Shown piece after piece: positions 38,197 through 46,803 of a DNA stretch of 64,000 nt. Numbering within the stretch: position 1 is the stretch's first letter; each line of letters opens with the position of its first letter. The position numbers and the translations under genes are program-made. Source of the DNA: Anaerolineae bacterium (GTDB lineage Bacteria > Chloroflexota > Anaerolineae > Aggregatilineales > Aggregatilineaceae). The stretch lies in contig JAOSJP010000001.1 in the NCBI GenBank assembly GCA_027494015.1, positions 248,001 to 312,000 on the forward strand, read 5' to 3'. The notes under the pieces are model-generated. The model saw only the letters and a program-made list of their open reading frames with translations. It was not told the DNA's origin and did not search any database.

Positions 38197-40359
38197 TCAG
38201 CGGCGGTGAGTGACCAGCACGGCGCGCACGCCCTGCCCGCCCCCGTCTGGCAGCAGGAGCAGCTCGTAGGCGGTGCGCGGCGCAAGCGTGACCGTCAGCG
38301 CCGCAACTTCGCGCGTGCTGACGCGCTCCACGATGCGCAACTCGTGCGTCCCGACGGGGATGAGAACCGGGTCTACGATCATGCGGAAGTCAATACTGTC
38401 CAGCAGGATGTCCGGGACAGCCCCGCTTTCTTCCTTCTCGCCGACGGGCAGGCTGGTTTCGGGGAGCGGCGCTGTGGGCGTTGGCGCGCCCGGCGACACG
38501 GGCGGCGCAGGCGATGGCGTGGAGGATGGCGTGGGCGTGGGGGCGCGCAGCACGCGCAGCGCGGGCGCGCCCGGCGCGGCGTGGAACACGCGCAACAGGG
38601 CGTAGTTGTCCGGGACCTGGAGCGCGCGCTCGGTCGCCGCTTCGAGGCGCACGGTCTGGCTGTCGCGGAAGACATACAGGGTGAGGTATGTCCCTTCCGG
38701 CGCGGGAGGCAGGCTCATCGCGTCGCTGAACAGCACGGCGCCGCTCGCCGACTGGCGGATTTCCAGGCGATCTGGCGGCGCGCCGAGGTCGTGGTAGGCG
38801 GTGGCGGTGTAGGGACTCACGGACTCGAGAATCGGTGCGCCGTCGGCGAGAAGGTCAACGGGCGCCGCGTCGGTCAGCGCGTTGACAAGGCGGACGGCGA
38901 AGACGCGCGCACCCGGCCCCCAGCCGCTGGCGCTGGGCGGGGCGCTCTCCAGCGGCACCACGCCTTCGGCGGCCAGCATCGTATCGCCGACGCCCGTTTC
39001 TGTTTCCAGCACGACCGGCGGCGCGTCTGGCGTATCGGTGATGATCACGGCGTAGACCACGCCCGCCTGCCAATCGCGCTCTGGCAGCAGGTCAATCTCG
39101 CGCGGGGAATCGGCGCTGCCGGTCTCGATGACAAAGGCGCTGATCCCGGCGGGATACACCAGCGGGCGGCTCGCCGCGCCGAATGGCACCGGGCGCAGGT
39201 TGGGCACCTCGCCGCTGTAGGTGCTCACCCGGACGCTGATCGTGTCCGGGGCCGCGTTGACGAAGAGCAGCCGCGCCGCGTTGACCGGCGTGGGACTCAG
39301 GTCTTCGGCGACGGCGGTGACGCGCAGGCGGCCCTGGGTGCCGAGCAGCACCAGGCTCGCCGCTTCGTCGGCGCGCAGGGCGATCTGCTTGACGAGGAGG
39401 GGCGCTGCATCCGGCTCCCCGGCTGGCAGCAGGCGAAGCTGGTAGGTGGCGGCGCGCCGAGTCGTCCACGCGCTGGCCACGCGGTAGGCCAGGCTCTCGG
39501 CAAGGGAGATGTCATCCAGGTAGACATCCACAGGCGGCAGGTCTGGCGAGGCGTGCATCACGCGGATTTGCGCCTCGTCCTCGACGCGGCTGCGCAGCTC
39601 GACGCGGGCGACGCCGCCCGGCTCCACGCCGGCCTCCGGGTCGGGGAACAGCACGACGGTATAGGCGTAGCGGGCCATGCCGTAGAACTCGAACTCGGCC
39701 AGGGCAGCGTCCGCGGTCAGCAGCGTCAGGTCGTGCCCTTTCTCGGCCAGGGTCAGGGCCTCGCTGACCTCGCCGAAGGCCAGGGCGCTGAAGATCGTGC
39801 GCTGGCCGTCCTGCACGGTGAGCGTTCCGGCGTCCGGCAGAGCGTTGACGATCTGCAGGCGCGCCGTCGCCTTCGGCAGCGGTGAGGTGTCCTCGCTGGC
39901 GATGATCAGCCGGAAATCGCCGGCGCGCCCGGCCAGGACGATCACCTGCGCGGCTCCAACGGGCAGGCTGATCGGCGCCTCGAACAGGGCGGGAGCGGCG
40001 TCGTCGCCTGCTGGCACGACGCGCAACGCGCCGTCCCCGGCGGGCACTTTCTGCGGCGATTGCTGGTATTGGCCGGGGCGCAGGGCGGCGACGACGAGCA
40101 GGTTGTCCAGGTACACGGAGACCTGCGGCAGGTCGGGGCTGGCATTGACGATGCGCAGCCATGCCGCCTCGTCCGGCGCGAGAGCCAACCCCGTCACGGT
40201 CTCGGCAAAAGGTGTCGGGCTGGGCTGGGCCGTCTCGGTGGGGGCCGGGGAGGGTGGCGGCGTCTGCGACGGGGCCGGGGTATCCGCATCCCCTCCACAC
40301 GCCGCGAGGCTGAGCGCCAGCGCGGTCAGGGCGAGCGGCAGGGAGAGGGAGCGTCGCAT
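38197..40359 (-). CDS. Lipoprotein with multiple DUF4397 domains
   Basis: 720 residues. Lipoprotein signal with lipobox LSLAAC at the N-terminus, a Thr/Pro linker (residues 28-50), then several DUF4397-type beta modules recognisable from WLRIVNASPDLPQVSVYLDN, QIRVMHASPDLPPVDVYLDD, LLFVNAAPDTISVRVSTYSG, VRLVNALTDAAPVDLLADGA and LLRVFHAAPGAPALRVLR. A Pro/Thr spacer precedes a last beta segment. DUF4397 proteins are exported and of unknown function. The ATG at 40359 is preferred over the TTG two codons earlier because GGAGG lies six bases upstream. Monocistronic. A second, related protein lies at 52430-55081. Confidence 0.85.
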   Translation of the reverse strand: MRRSLSLPLALTALALSLAACGGDADTPAPSQTPPPSPAPTETAQPSPTPFAETVTGLALAPDEAAWLRIVNASPDLPQVSVYLDNLLVVAALRPGQYQQSPQKVPAGDGALRVVPAGDDAAPALFEAPISLPVGAAQVIVLAGRAGDFRLIIASEDTSPLPKATARLQIVNALPDAGTLTVQDGQRTIFSALAFGEVSEALTLAEKGHDLTLLTADAALAEFEFYGMARYAYTVVLFPDPEAGVEPGGVARVELRSRVEDEAQIRVMHASPDLPPVDVYLDDISLAESLAYRVASAWTTRRAATYQLRLLPAGEPDAAPLLVKQIALRADEAASLVLLGTQGRLRVTAVAEDLSPTPVNAARLLFVNAAPDTISVRVSTYSGEVPNLRPVPFGAASRPLVYPAGISAFVIETGSADSPREIDLLPERDWQAGVVYAVIITDTPDAPPVVLETETGVGDTMLAAEGVVPLESAPPSASGWGPGARVFAVRLVNALTDAAPVDLLADGAPILESVSPYTATAYHDLGAPPDRLEIRQSASGAVLFSDAMSLPPAPEGTYLTLYVFRDSQTVRLEAATERALQVPDNYALLRVFHAAPGAPALRVLRAPTPTPSSTPSPAPPVSPGAPTPTAPLPETSLPVGEKEESGAVPDILLDSIDFRMIVDPVLIPVGTHELRIVERVSTREVAALTVTLAPRTAYELLLLPDGGGQGVRAVLVTHRR

Positions 40360-40446
40360 GGTCAACCTCCGGTCTGGGCAGCAGGTGGATCACGCTTCAT
40401 TGTACAAGGGATGCGTCTGGAGGGACAGCGACAGCGAGGTGAAGCG

Positions 40447-40615
40447 AACTTCAGAAGTTCCCCGAACTTCGGAAGTCGAAGCCTCGTGCTGTCAGCGCCG
40501 GATACCCTCTTATGCCCGGCTTAAATCTGTCCAAGATTCCGATCGCAGTACACAGAGCTGCCGGAATGTTCCCCTCCCTCCGCGCAGCGTGGAGGAGGGG
40601 CCAGGGGTGGGGGGA
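40447..40615. repeat. Two palindromic repeats in the 419-bp gap before the HAD gene
   Basis: A degenerate AGACTTCCGAAG-type inverted repeat (ACTTCAGAAGTTCCCCGAA / CTTCGGAAGT) lies at 40447-40477. A GC-rich stem (TTCCCCTCCCTCCGCGCAG / GTGGAGGAGGGGCC) lies at 40568-40615. I see no gene in the rest of the gap. Confidence 0.5.
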
Positions 40616-40778
40616 ACGACTTAACAAATATGCTCTCAGGGCCAGCCCTGGCTCAGCAACTCAATAGTGTCACTAAGTGCTCCCTACAATTTAATAGGCA
40701 ATCGACTCGCGGGAGGGTTTCTGCATTACAATGGAGTCACTCGCTTGCACCAGCCCCGAAGCAACCCGGAGAGTCGTG

Positions 40779-41414
40779 ATGCGTTTCGCTCATATCATCT
40801 GGGATCTGGACGGCACGCTGTTCGACACCTACCCGCCCCTGATCACCTCCATCGAGCGGGCGCTGGACGAGCTGGGAGTCACGGTTCCACGCGCGGAACT
40901 CGCGCGGCTGCTGGGCGACACTGTGGCCGCGTGCATGGATGAGATCGCTGCGCGCCACAGCCTTGATCCGCTCGACTTTGAGGTGCGCGTGGCCTATTAT
41001 CAACGCCAGGTGACGGAGCGCGACCAGCCGCCTTTCGACGGGGCGATCTGCCTGTGCGAGCGCTTCCTCAAGGCCGGGGGGCAGAATCTCATCTTCACGC
41101 ATCGCTCGCGGGAGTCTGCCGTGCGGCTGCTCGACTGGTACCGCGTCGAGGGGCTGTTCGCCGAGTGCCTGACGGCGGAGGATGGCTACGCCCGCAAGCC
41201 CGATCCCGCCGGATTCAACGCGCTGATCGAGCGCCACGATCTGCCGCGCGAGCGCGTGCTGGCCGTCGGTGACCGGACGCTCGACATCGCGGCTGGCAGG
41301 CGCGCCGGGATCAGCACGTGCCTGTTTCGCGGCGAGCCAGACCCTGCCCGCCCGCCCGATTTTGCGATCACTGCGTTCGACGAACTGCGCTCAATCCTGC
41401 GTCTGCCTGTGTAG
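40779..41414 (+). CDS. HAD-superfamily hydrolase (phosphoglycolate phosphatase-like)
   Basis: 211 residues. The nucleophile motif is IIWDLDGTLFDTYPP (Asp at residue 8 of the mature start), motif II is LIFTHRSRESA (Thr), and motifs III/IV are the Lys in ARKPDPAGF and VLAVGDRTLDIAAGRRAG. The helical cap after motif I places it with the PGP/beta-phosphoglucomutase type. It dephosphorylates a small phosphate ester in the cytoplasm; substrate unknown. Start ATG at 40779 has GGAGAG five bases upstream; an in-frame ATG at 40731 is possible. Single-gene unit. Confidence 0.87.
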   Translation: MRFAHIIWDLDGTLFDTYPPLITSIERALDELGVTVPRAELARLLGDTVAACMDEIAARHSLDPLDFEVRVAYYQRQVTERDQPPFDGAICLCERFLKAGGQNLIFTHRSRESAVRLLDWYRVEGLFAECLTAEDGYARKPDPAGFNALIERHDLPRERVLAVGDRTLDIAAGRRAGISTCLFRGEPDPARPPDFAITAFDELRSILRLPV

Positions 41415-41600
41415 GGGGCGCTGCTCTGCTGCGCCCAGCATATGCCTCACCCCCTCAATCCCCCTCTCCAGCCGAGCTAGAGAGGGGGACTTTGCCCGCC
41501 AGAAGGGACGTTTTCCCCCTCCCTGGCTTGGCTGGGGAGGGGCGCTCCGCCCGTACCGCGCGCCCAGAAGCCTTAAGCCTGGCAGCTTTTGCACGCACCC
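41415..41600. repeat. Composite palindromic element ending in the MITE terminal repeat
   Basis: It starts with GGGGGCGCTGCTCTGCTGCG, continues with the CCAGCCGAGCTAGAGAGGGGG and CCCTCCCTGGCTTGGCTGGGG modules also found near 28100, and ends in CTTTTGCACGCACCC, the terminal repeat of the MITE-like family. It therefore looks like a variant with the same ends but a different core. It fills the HAD-HEAT intergenic gap. Confidence 0.6.
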
Positions 41601-41607
41601 CTCGCGC

Positions 41608-41637
41608 TTGGTCAGCCGGACCGATCCGTCGTATAGT
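41608..41637 (+). promoter_or_regulatory. Promoter of the HEAT-like gene
   Basis: TTGGTC, an 18-bp spacer, TATAGT, 85 bases upstream of the ATG. It sits directly after the repeat end at 41600. Confidence 0.5.
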
Positions 41638-41721
41638 AGAGAGCGACCAGGCCCGTCTGCGGCGCAGGAGCGCTCGGCGGGCCATAACCGGCAGGATTGT
41701 GCCGGAAAGTGAGGGCCACCG

Positions 41722-42642
41722 ATGATTGACGGAACGCTGATCGCCGGACTGAATCACGCCAGCGCGTCGGTGCGTCTGGATGTGGTGCGCGTGCTGGGCA
41801 TGGTGGAGGAGACGCGCGCGCTCGACCCTCTGCGCGCGCGCTACCCGACGGAGCCGGACGAGACGGTGCGCCGGGCGATAGCCTGGGCGGGCAGCCGCCT
41901 GTTCCAGGCGCAGCAGAAGGGCCACACGACGGTAGATGCGGTCTGCCGGAATTTCGGCGTGGATCGCGCGCTTGAAAACACGCCGGACGCTGTTGAGGCG
42001 GAGCTGCTGCGCAAGCTGCAGGATCAGTTTGACCGCGACCTGTTGAACATGAAGGAGCGGCAGAACGTGCGCCGGGCGGGCACGGCGTTGGCAGCCGGGC
42101 TGGGCGGCGCGATGCTCGGCGGCGCGTCGCTAGGCGCGATGGCCATGGCCGGAACGCTGCTGAGCGGCACCAGCTCGCTGTCGTCGGGGCTGGAGGGGAG
42201 GCCGGTCAGTGGAGCCACCCGCACCCCCGCGACCAGGCCCTCCGAAGTTCCCATCGAGGTCTGGGTGCGGCGGCTGCGCGAGAGCACCTCGCCGGAGCAG
42301 CGCGCGCAGGCGGCGCTGGAACTGGCGCAGCTCAACAATCCGCGCGCTCTGCCACATCTGGCCGCGGCGTTCCTCGGCGACACCTCGGCGCACACGCGCG
42401 AGACGGCGGAGCGGTGTGGCAAGGCGCTGTATTGGAGCATCACCTATTGGGAGATGGAGCAGAGCGGGGCATTGGCGCAGGAGATGGAGCAGCGCGCTCA
42501 GCGGTTGGGCAAGACGCTGCCGCGTGACGCTGTGCCCGCTGCCCAGGCGGGGCCGCCGGTTGACCCATCACCGCTGGACGTGGGGGAGATTCTGCGCAAG
42601 GCACAGCAGGAGCGCGACGAGCGCAGGCGCAAGCGGCAGTGA
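41722..42642 (+). CDS. HEAT-repeat-like protein of unknown function
   Basis: 306 residues. Residues 1-60 (HASASVRLDVVRVLGMVEET, RALDPLRARYPTEPDETVRR) and 195-250 (SPEQRAQAALELAQLNNPRA, LPHLAAAFLGDTSAHTRETA) have the paired-helix pattern of HEAT/PBS-lyase repeats. Between them is a Gly/Ala-rich hydrophobic stretch (AAGLGGAMLGGASLGAMAMA) that could be one membrane helix or helical hairpin. The C-terminus is highly charged (KAQQERDERRRKRQ). Such proteins are usually protein-interaction scaffolds; the partner is unknown. ATG at 41722 follows GAGGGCC. Alone between two repeat elements. Confidence 0.65.
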   Translation: MIDGTLIAGLNHASASVRLDVVRVLGMVEETRALDPLRARYPTEPDETVRRAIAWAGSRLFQAQQKGHTTVDAVCRNFGVDRALENTPDAVEAELLRKLQDQFDRDLLNMKERQNVRRAGTALAAGLGGAMLGGASLGAMAMAGTLLSGTSSLSSGLEGRPVSGATRTPATRPSEVPIEVWVRRLRESTSPEQRAQAALELAQLNNPRALPHLAAAFLGDTSAHTRETAERCGKALYWSITYWEMEQSGALAQEMEQRAQRLGKTLPRDAVPAAQAGPPVDPSPLDVGEILRKAQQERDERRRKRQ

Positions 42643-42695
42643 TGCCCGGCGCGATCTGCTGGGATTTGGGGACAAAGCCTCACCCCAGAGGCGCG

Positions 42696-42888
42696 AGGTG
42701 CGTGCAAAACCTGTCAGGTAGGGGCGCTGCTCTGCTGCGCCTCCCTTGACCTCACCCCCGCTCGGCGCTGACGCGCCTCGCCGCCCCCTCTCCGTTGACG
42801 GAGAGGGGGCAAGCCGAGCGGGGCGAGGCTGGAGGTGAGGTCAATATCCCCGCGTCCAGCGAGTCGCTGTCAACTTTTGCACGCACCC
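42696..42888 (+). repeat. MITE-like element copy, full length
   Basis: Left end GGTGCGTGCAAAACC, right end CTTTTGCACGCACCC, with the usual internal palindromes and orientation as at 1028. The flanks show a degraded duplication (GAGGCGCG before, TCGGCGCG after, six of eight matching). It occupies most of the 327-bp gap before mtnA. Confidence 0.8.
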
Positions 42889-42969
42889 TCGGCGCGGGCA
42901 CGGTTGACGCGGGTCGTCTGAGCGACTAGACTTGGGCGCGTCTGGCACCGAGGGCTGGAAGGAGCGCTG

Positions 42970-44014
42970 ATGCGAACAGTCGAATGGACGGAAACGGGGC
43001 GCGTGCGCATGATTGACCAGCGCCTGATCCCCTGGGAACTCGCTCACGTCGAATATGACGATTACCGCGCGGTCGCCGAGGCGATCACGGCGATGGTCGT
43101 GCGCGGCGCGCCGGCGATTGGCGTGGCGGCGGCGTTTGGCATGGCCCTGGCGGCGCGGCAGTCGGCGGCGGTGCTGCCCGCCCTGTACGGCGATCTCGAA
43201 GCGGCGGCGCGCGTCCTCAAAGGACGCCCGCCCGACAGCGGTCAACCTGGCCTGGGCGGTGGATCACATGCTGGAGGCGGCGCGGGACGCGCGCCTGGAG
43301 AGCGCCGAGGCCGTTCGCGTGGCGCTGCTGGCCGAGGCGCAGCGCATGGCCGACGAGGATGTGGCGACCAACAAGCGGATCGCTGCGCACGGAGCGGCGC
43401 TGCTCAAGGACGGCGACACGGTGCTGCATCACTGCAACACCGGGATGCTGGCCACGGTGGATTACGGGACGGCGCTGGGCGTCATCCGCATGGCGCACGA
43501 GCAGGGCAAGCGCCTTCACGTGCTGCTCGACGAGACGCGCCCGCGCCTGCAGGGGGCGCGGCTGAGCGCGTGGGAATGCGAGCAGCTTGGCATCCCCTAC
43601 GACATCTTGCCGGACACAGCAGCAGGCTACTTCATGCGGCGTGGCGAGGTGAGCGTCGTCCTGTTCGGCGCGGATCGCGTGGCGGCCAACGGTGACGTGG
43701 TCAACAAGGTCGGCTCGTACCAGATCGCCGTGCTGGCCCGCGAGAGCGGTATCCCGTGCTACTCCGTCTTCCCGATCTCGACGGTAGACTTGAGCACGCC
43801 CACCGGCGACGATGTGCCGATTGAGGAGCGCGACCTGGCTGAGGTGCGCGCGCCCTACGGCTGCGAGCTGGTGCCGGCGCACTACCGGGCGCGCAACCCG
43901 GCTTTCGACGTGACGCCGCACCGCTACCTCTCCGGCCTGATCACCGAGGTTGGCGTGCTGCGCCCGCCCTTCGCGCAGAGCCTGGCGGAGGCGGTCGCTC
44001 AGGGAGGGCGGTAG
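42970..44014 (+). CDS. mtnA: S-methyl-5-thioribose-1-phosphate isomerase, one frameshift
   Basis: About 348 residues if repaired. It isomerises methylthioribose-1-phosphate to methylthioribulose-1-phosphate in methionine salvage. The N-terminal part ([20 protein letters not shown]) is in the frame of the ATG at 42970. The remainder ([20 protein letters not shown] onward) is in the next frame. The switch lies near 43228 in GGACGCCCGCCCGACAGC, consistent with an extra base. Catalytic regions are intact: [20 protein letters not shown] (Cys) and [20 protein letters not shown] (Asp), plus [15 protein letters not shown]. No other salvage gene adjoins it; ahcY and adoK are about 12 kb away. Confidence 0.85.
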
Positions 44015-44019
44015 CAGGG

Positions 44020-44205
44020 GCGTTGCTCTGCTGCGCCCGTAGGGGCGTATAGCCATACGCCCCTACGAACCTCACCCCCGCTCGGCGCTGACGCGCCTCG
44101 CCGCCCCGTTTACGGAGAGGGGGAAAGGCCGGGCGCAGCGAGGCCAGGGGGTGAGGTCTATGTACGGCGTTAAGCCATTCGCTGATGGCTCTTGCACGCA
44201 CCCGA
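44020..44205. repeat. Composite palindromic element, MITE-like with an inserted module
   Basis: It contains GGGGCGTTGCTCTGCTGCGC, then the perfect palindrome CGTAGGGGCGTAT/ATACGCCCCTACG (44038-44067), then the CCTCACCCC...GGGGTGAGG core, and ends in CTCTTGCACGCACCC. The 13-bp palindrome seems to have been added within a MITE-like element. Confidence 0.6.
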
Positions 44206-44216
44206 TAGCGGGCTGA

Positions 44217-46802
44217 TCAGGGCACAGAGGGCGGCGGGCACGCCTCCGGCAGGGCGGCGATGGGCTGGACGATCACCTGGGCCAGCACGTCCTGGGCGGG
44301 GTCGGGCAGGATTTCGCCGGGGATGAAGCCCAGCGTGAACGAGGCCCGCGCTCCGTTCTCGCTCACGGACAGCAGCACGTCTTCTTCGCGCGCGCCCTGC
44401 CGCAGACGCAGGGGCAGCGCCAGCCGGTACGCGCCCGGACCATCCGGGCAGAGCCGCACCTCAACGCCAGACTCCTTTTCCGACCAATACAGGGTGTAGC
44501 GCGGAATCCCGGCCTGCAACAGCCACTGCTCGAAGAACCAGGCCAGGTCCTGGCCGCTGACGCGCTCGGCCAGCCGCCACACGTCGAGCGTGCTGGTCGG
44601 GCGATCGCGGAACTGGCGGACGTAGCTTCGCAGGAAAGTGAAGAAGGCGTCGTCGCCCATGACTCCGCGCAGCATGTGCAGCAGCCAGGCCCCCTTGTCG
44701 TAGCTGGCCGTGCTGAAAAGCTCCTCCGGCAGCGGATAGGCCAGCGCAGTGGCCCGCGCGTCGGCCAGTAGCGATTGCTCGGCGGCAGCGCGCGCGGCGA
44801 TGCCCGCCTCCGCGCCGAGCCGGGCTGCGCGAGCCAGCCATTCGACGTAGGTGGCGAAGCCCTCGTTGAGCCAGATGTCGCCCCACGATCCCAGCGTCAC
44901 CGCGTTGCCGAACCAGCTATGGGCCAGCTCGTGCACCAGCAGCGGGAACACGTCCAGCTCGGACGCGGCGAGCACGGCGTCGGGCATGGCGGTCATCGTC
45001 TGCGTTTCCAGGGCCATGCTGTTGTGCGGCACGACCACGTGCCCGTAGGAGCTGTACTGGTACGGGCCGAGCATGTCGGCCAGCAGATCGAGCGCTTCGC
45101 CGGTATAGCCGAAGACCCGCCGGGCGTCGTCGGCGTTGGCCGGGTAGACGTAGTGCTGGAGCGGGATTCCACCCGCCGTGCGCCCTTTGACGGCGAGGTA
45201 GTCCCCCACTACCACCAGGGCCAGGTAGGAAGCCATTGGCTCGGTCATGCGCCAGACGAACGTGCGCAGCCCGTCGCTGTAGCGCACTGTCTTGACAAGC
45301 TGACCGTTGGCGACGGCGACCCAGGGCAGGGGGACGGTCAGGCGAAACTCGTAAGTGGCGCGGTCGCTGGGATGATCGTTGGCGGGGAACCAGGTGCGCG
45401 CCCCGTCTGGCTGGCTGAGGGTGAAAACCTGGCCGTTGGCGAAGAACATGCCGATGTCGAAGAAGGGGACGAAGCGGCTGCGAAATGGCTGCGGTTGGGC
45501 GCTGTAGGCGATCTCCGCGCGGAGCTGCGTCCCGTAGTCCAGCGGGGCGGGCAGGACGATGACGAGCTTCTCTCCCTTGAGCGCAAAGGAGACGTCTTCG
45601 CCGTTCACCATCACGCGCTGGATGTTCAGGTCGCGCGCGTCCAGCCCGAAGCTCGCCAGCCGGTGCATGGTCGCGCGGATGTCGAGGGACGCGCTGCCCT
45701 GCAGCGTGCCCGCGCGTGGGTCAATGGTCAGGGCGAGGGCTATGTGCTGCACGTCAATGCCGCCGTTGCCCAGGCCCGGCGCCAGCGGGTCGCCGCGCGT
45801 GAGTGGCCCGGCCACCGGCGCAGTGATGGCGCGGCTCAGCACGGCGGCCAGGGCCGGGCTGCGCAGCTCGTCGTTGGCCGCGTAGAGCGCGTGCAGCCAC
45901 ACGGCGGCGGGCGTGACCCAGGTGCCGGGCGCGTCCGGGGAATCGGCGGGCCGCCAGGCCAGCCCGATCACGGCGCCGGACTGCGCGTCCAGGACCGGCG
46001 CGCCGTCCAGGATGCTGCTCGCCGCGAGCAGCAGACTCGGCACGCGCCAGGGAACGCCCAGGCTGGCTGTCTCAGCGGGCGGGCTGGGGGCGGGCGTGCC
46101 GCTGGCGAGCGCGTATTCTGCGATGACCGGGCGCTCGCCGGCGCGGCGCGTGGGGGCGAGCACGGGCTGCTGGGCGCGGACAGGCCCGGCGCTGAGGCGG
46201 GCGGGTGCGATGCCCCGCTCGGCCAGGGCAGCGGCATCTACGGCCAGCAGCGCGATGTCGTGCTCCCGGCTGGCGTAGACCAGGCGCTTCACGGGCACGG
46301 GGGAGCCGGTGGCTCCCTCAGCGGCCAGCGGGAAGACGACGCCTGCGCCGTCCAGCCGGGCGAAGGGCGTGCACGTGGAGTCCGCCTGGGCCAGCGGCAG
46401 CCAGCGCCCGGCGCAGTTGGCCAGCCTCAGCAGGTCTTCGCCGGGATCGCGCCTTCCGTCGTTGTCGTAGGTTGTCACCTGGCGGCTCGGCGACAGCGAC
46501 GACTCCGGGGCGGTGTAGCGGTCGCCGTCCAACGTCCAGGCGTGCCAGGTGGTCAGCAGCAGCCCGTCGCCCAGATAGACACCGTAATGAGTCGGGGTGC
46601 CAGGTGCGCCGGGGAAGATGATCGCCGCCAGCGCGCTCAGCGTGGGGGTGGATTCCTGGGCGCGGGCGGACAGCGATGAGGTGACGGGCAGCAGCAGCCC
46701 GACGAGCAGTGTCACAGCAAGGAGCGCGGCGAGCAGACGGCGGACGGCAGGTGGCATAGAGTCAGAGTCTCCCAGGTTGGGCGAAGTGGAGCGGGCGCGC
46801 AC
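44217..46802 (-). CDS. Secreted M1-type metallopeptidase with N-terminal degenerate trypsin-like domain
   Basis: 861 residues from GTG 46802. A signal peptide (RRLLAALLAVTLLVGLLLPV) is followed by a trypsin-like module (about 60-310) that keeps the His (LLLTTWHAW) and Asp (REHDIALLAV) contexts but has ILDGAPVLD where GxSGGPV is expected, so the nucleophile Ser is replaced by Ala. Residues about 345-780 form an M1 domain with HELAHSWFG and NEGFATYVEW (HExxH-x18-E zinc site) and a beta N-domain. The general-base and N-terminus-binding GAMEN motif is replaced by NSMALETQ, so aminopeptidase activity is uncertain. The GTG follows the upstream stop with GGGGGTGAT as ribosome site. ATG 46757 is the alternative and gives a shorter leader. 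Confidence 0.85.
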   Translation of the reverse strand: MRARSTSPNLGDSDSMPPAVRRLLAALLAVTLLVGLLLPVTSSLSARAQESTPTLSALAAIIFPGAPGTPTHYGVYLGDGLLLTTWHAWTLDGDRYTAPESSLSPSRQVTTYDNDGRRDPGEDLLRLANCAGRWLPLAQADSTCTPFARLDGAGVVFPLAAEGATGSPVPVKRLVYASREHDIALLAVDAAALAERGIAPARLSAGPVRAQQPVLAPTRRAGERPVIAEYALASGTPAPSPPAETASLGVPWRVPSLLLAASSILDGAPVLDAQSGAVIGLAWRPADSPDAPGTWVTPAAVWLHALYAANDELRSPALAAVLSRAITAPVAGPLTRGDPLAPGLGNGGIDVQHIALALTIDPRAGTLQGSASLDIRATMHRLASFGLDARDLNIQRVMVNGEDVSFALKGEKLVIVLPAPLDYGTQLRAEIAYSAQPQPFRSRFVPFFDIGMFFANGQVFTLSQPDGARTWFPANDHPSDRATYEFRLTVPLPWVAVANGQLVKTVRYSDGLRTFVWRMTEPMASYLALVVVGDYLAVKGRTAGGIPLQHYVYPANADDARRVFGYTGEALDLLADMLGPYQYSSYGHVVVPHNSMALETQTMTAMPDAVLAASELDVFPLLVHELAHSWFGNAVTLGSWGDIWLNEGFATYVEWLARAARLGAEAGIAARAAAEQSLLADARATALAYPLPEELFSTASYDKGAWLLHMLRGVMGDDAFFTFLRSYVRQFRDRPTSTLDVWRLAERVSGQDLAWFFEQWLLQAGIPRYTLYWSEKESGVEVRLCPDGPGAYRLALPLRLRQGAREEDVLLSVSENGARASFTLGFIPGEILPDPAQDVLAQVIVQPIAALPEACPPPSVP

Positions 46803-46803
46803 A

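Noticed and set aside
42643..42969. SAM riboswitch ahead of mtnA
   Set aside because: The gap is filled by a full MITE-like element, with no S-box-like structure seen.
44775..46679. Long plus-strand frame opposite the M1 peptidase gene
   Set aside because: Antisense frames are often open in GC-rich genes. The minus strand carries the zinc motif and signal peptide.
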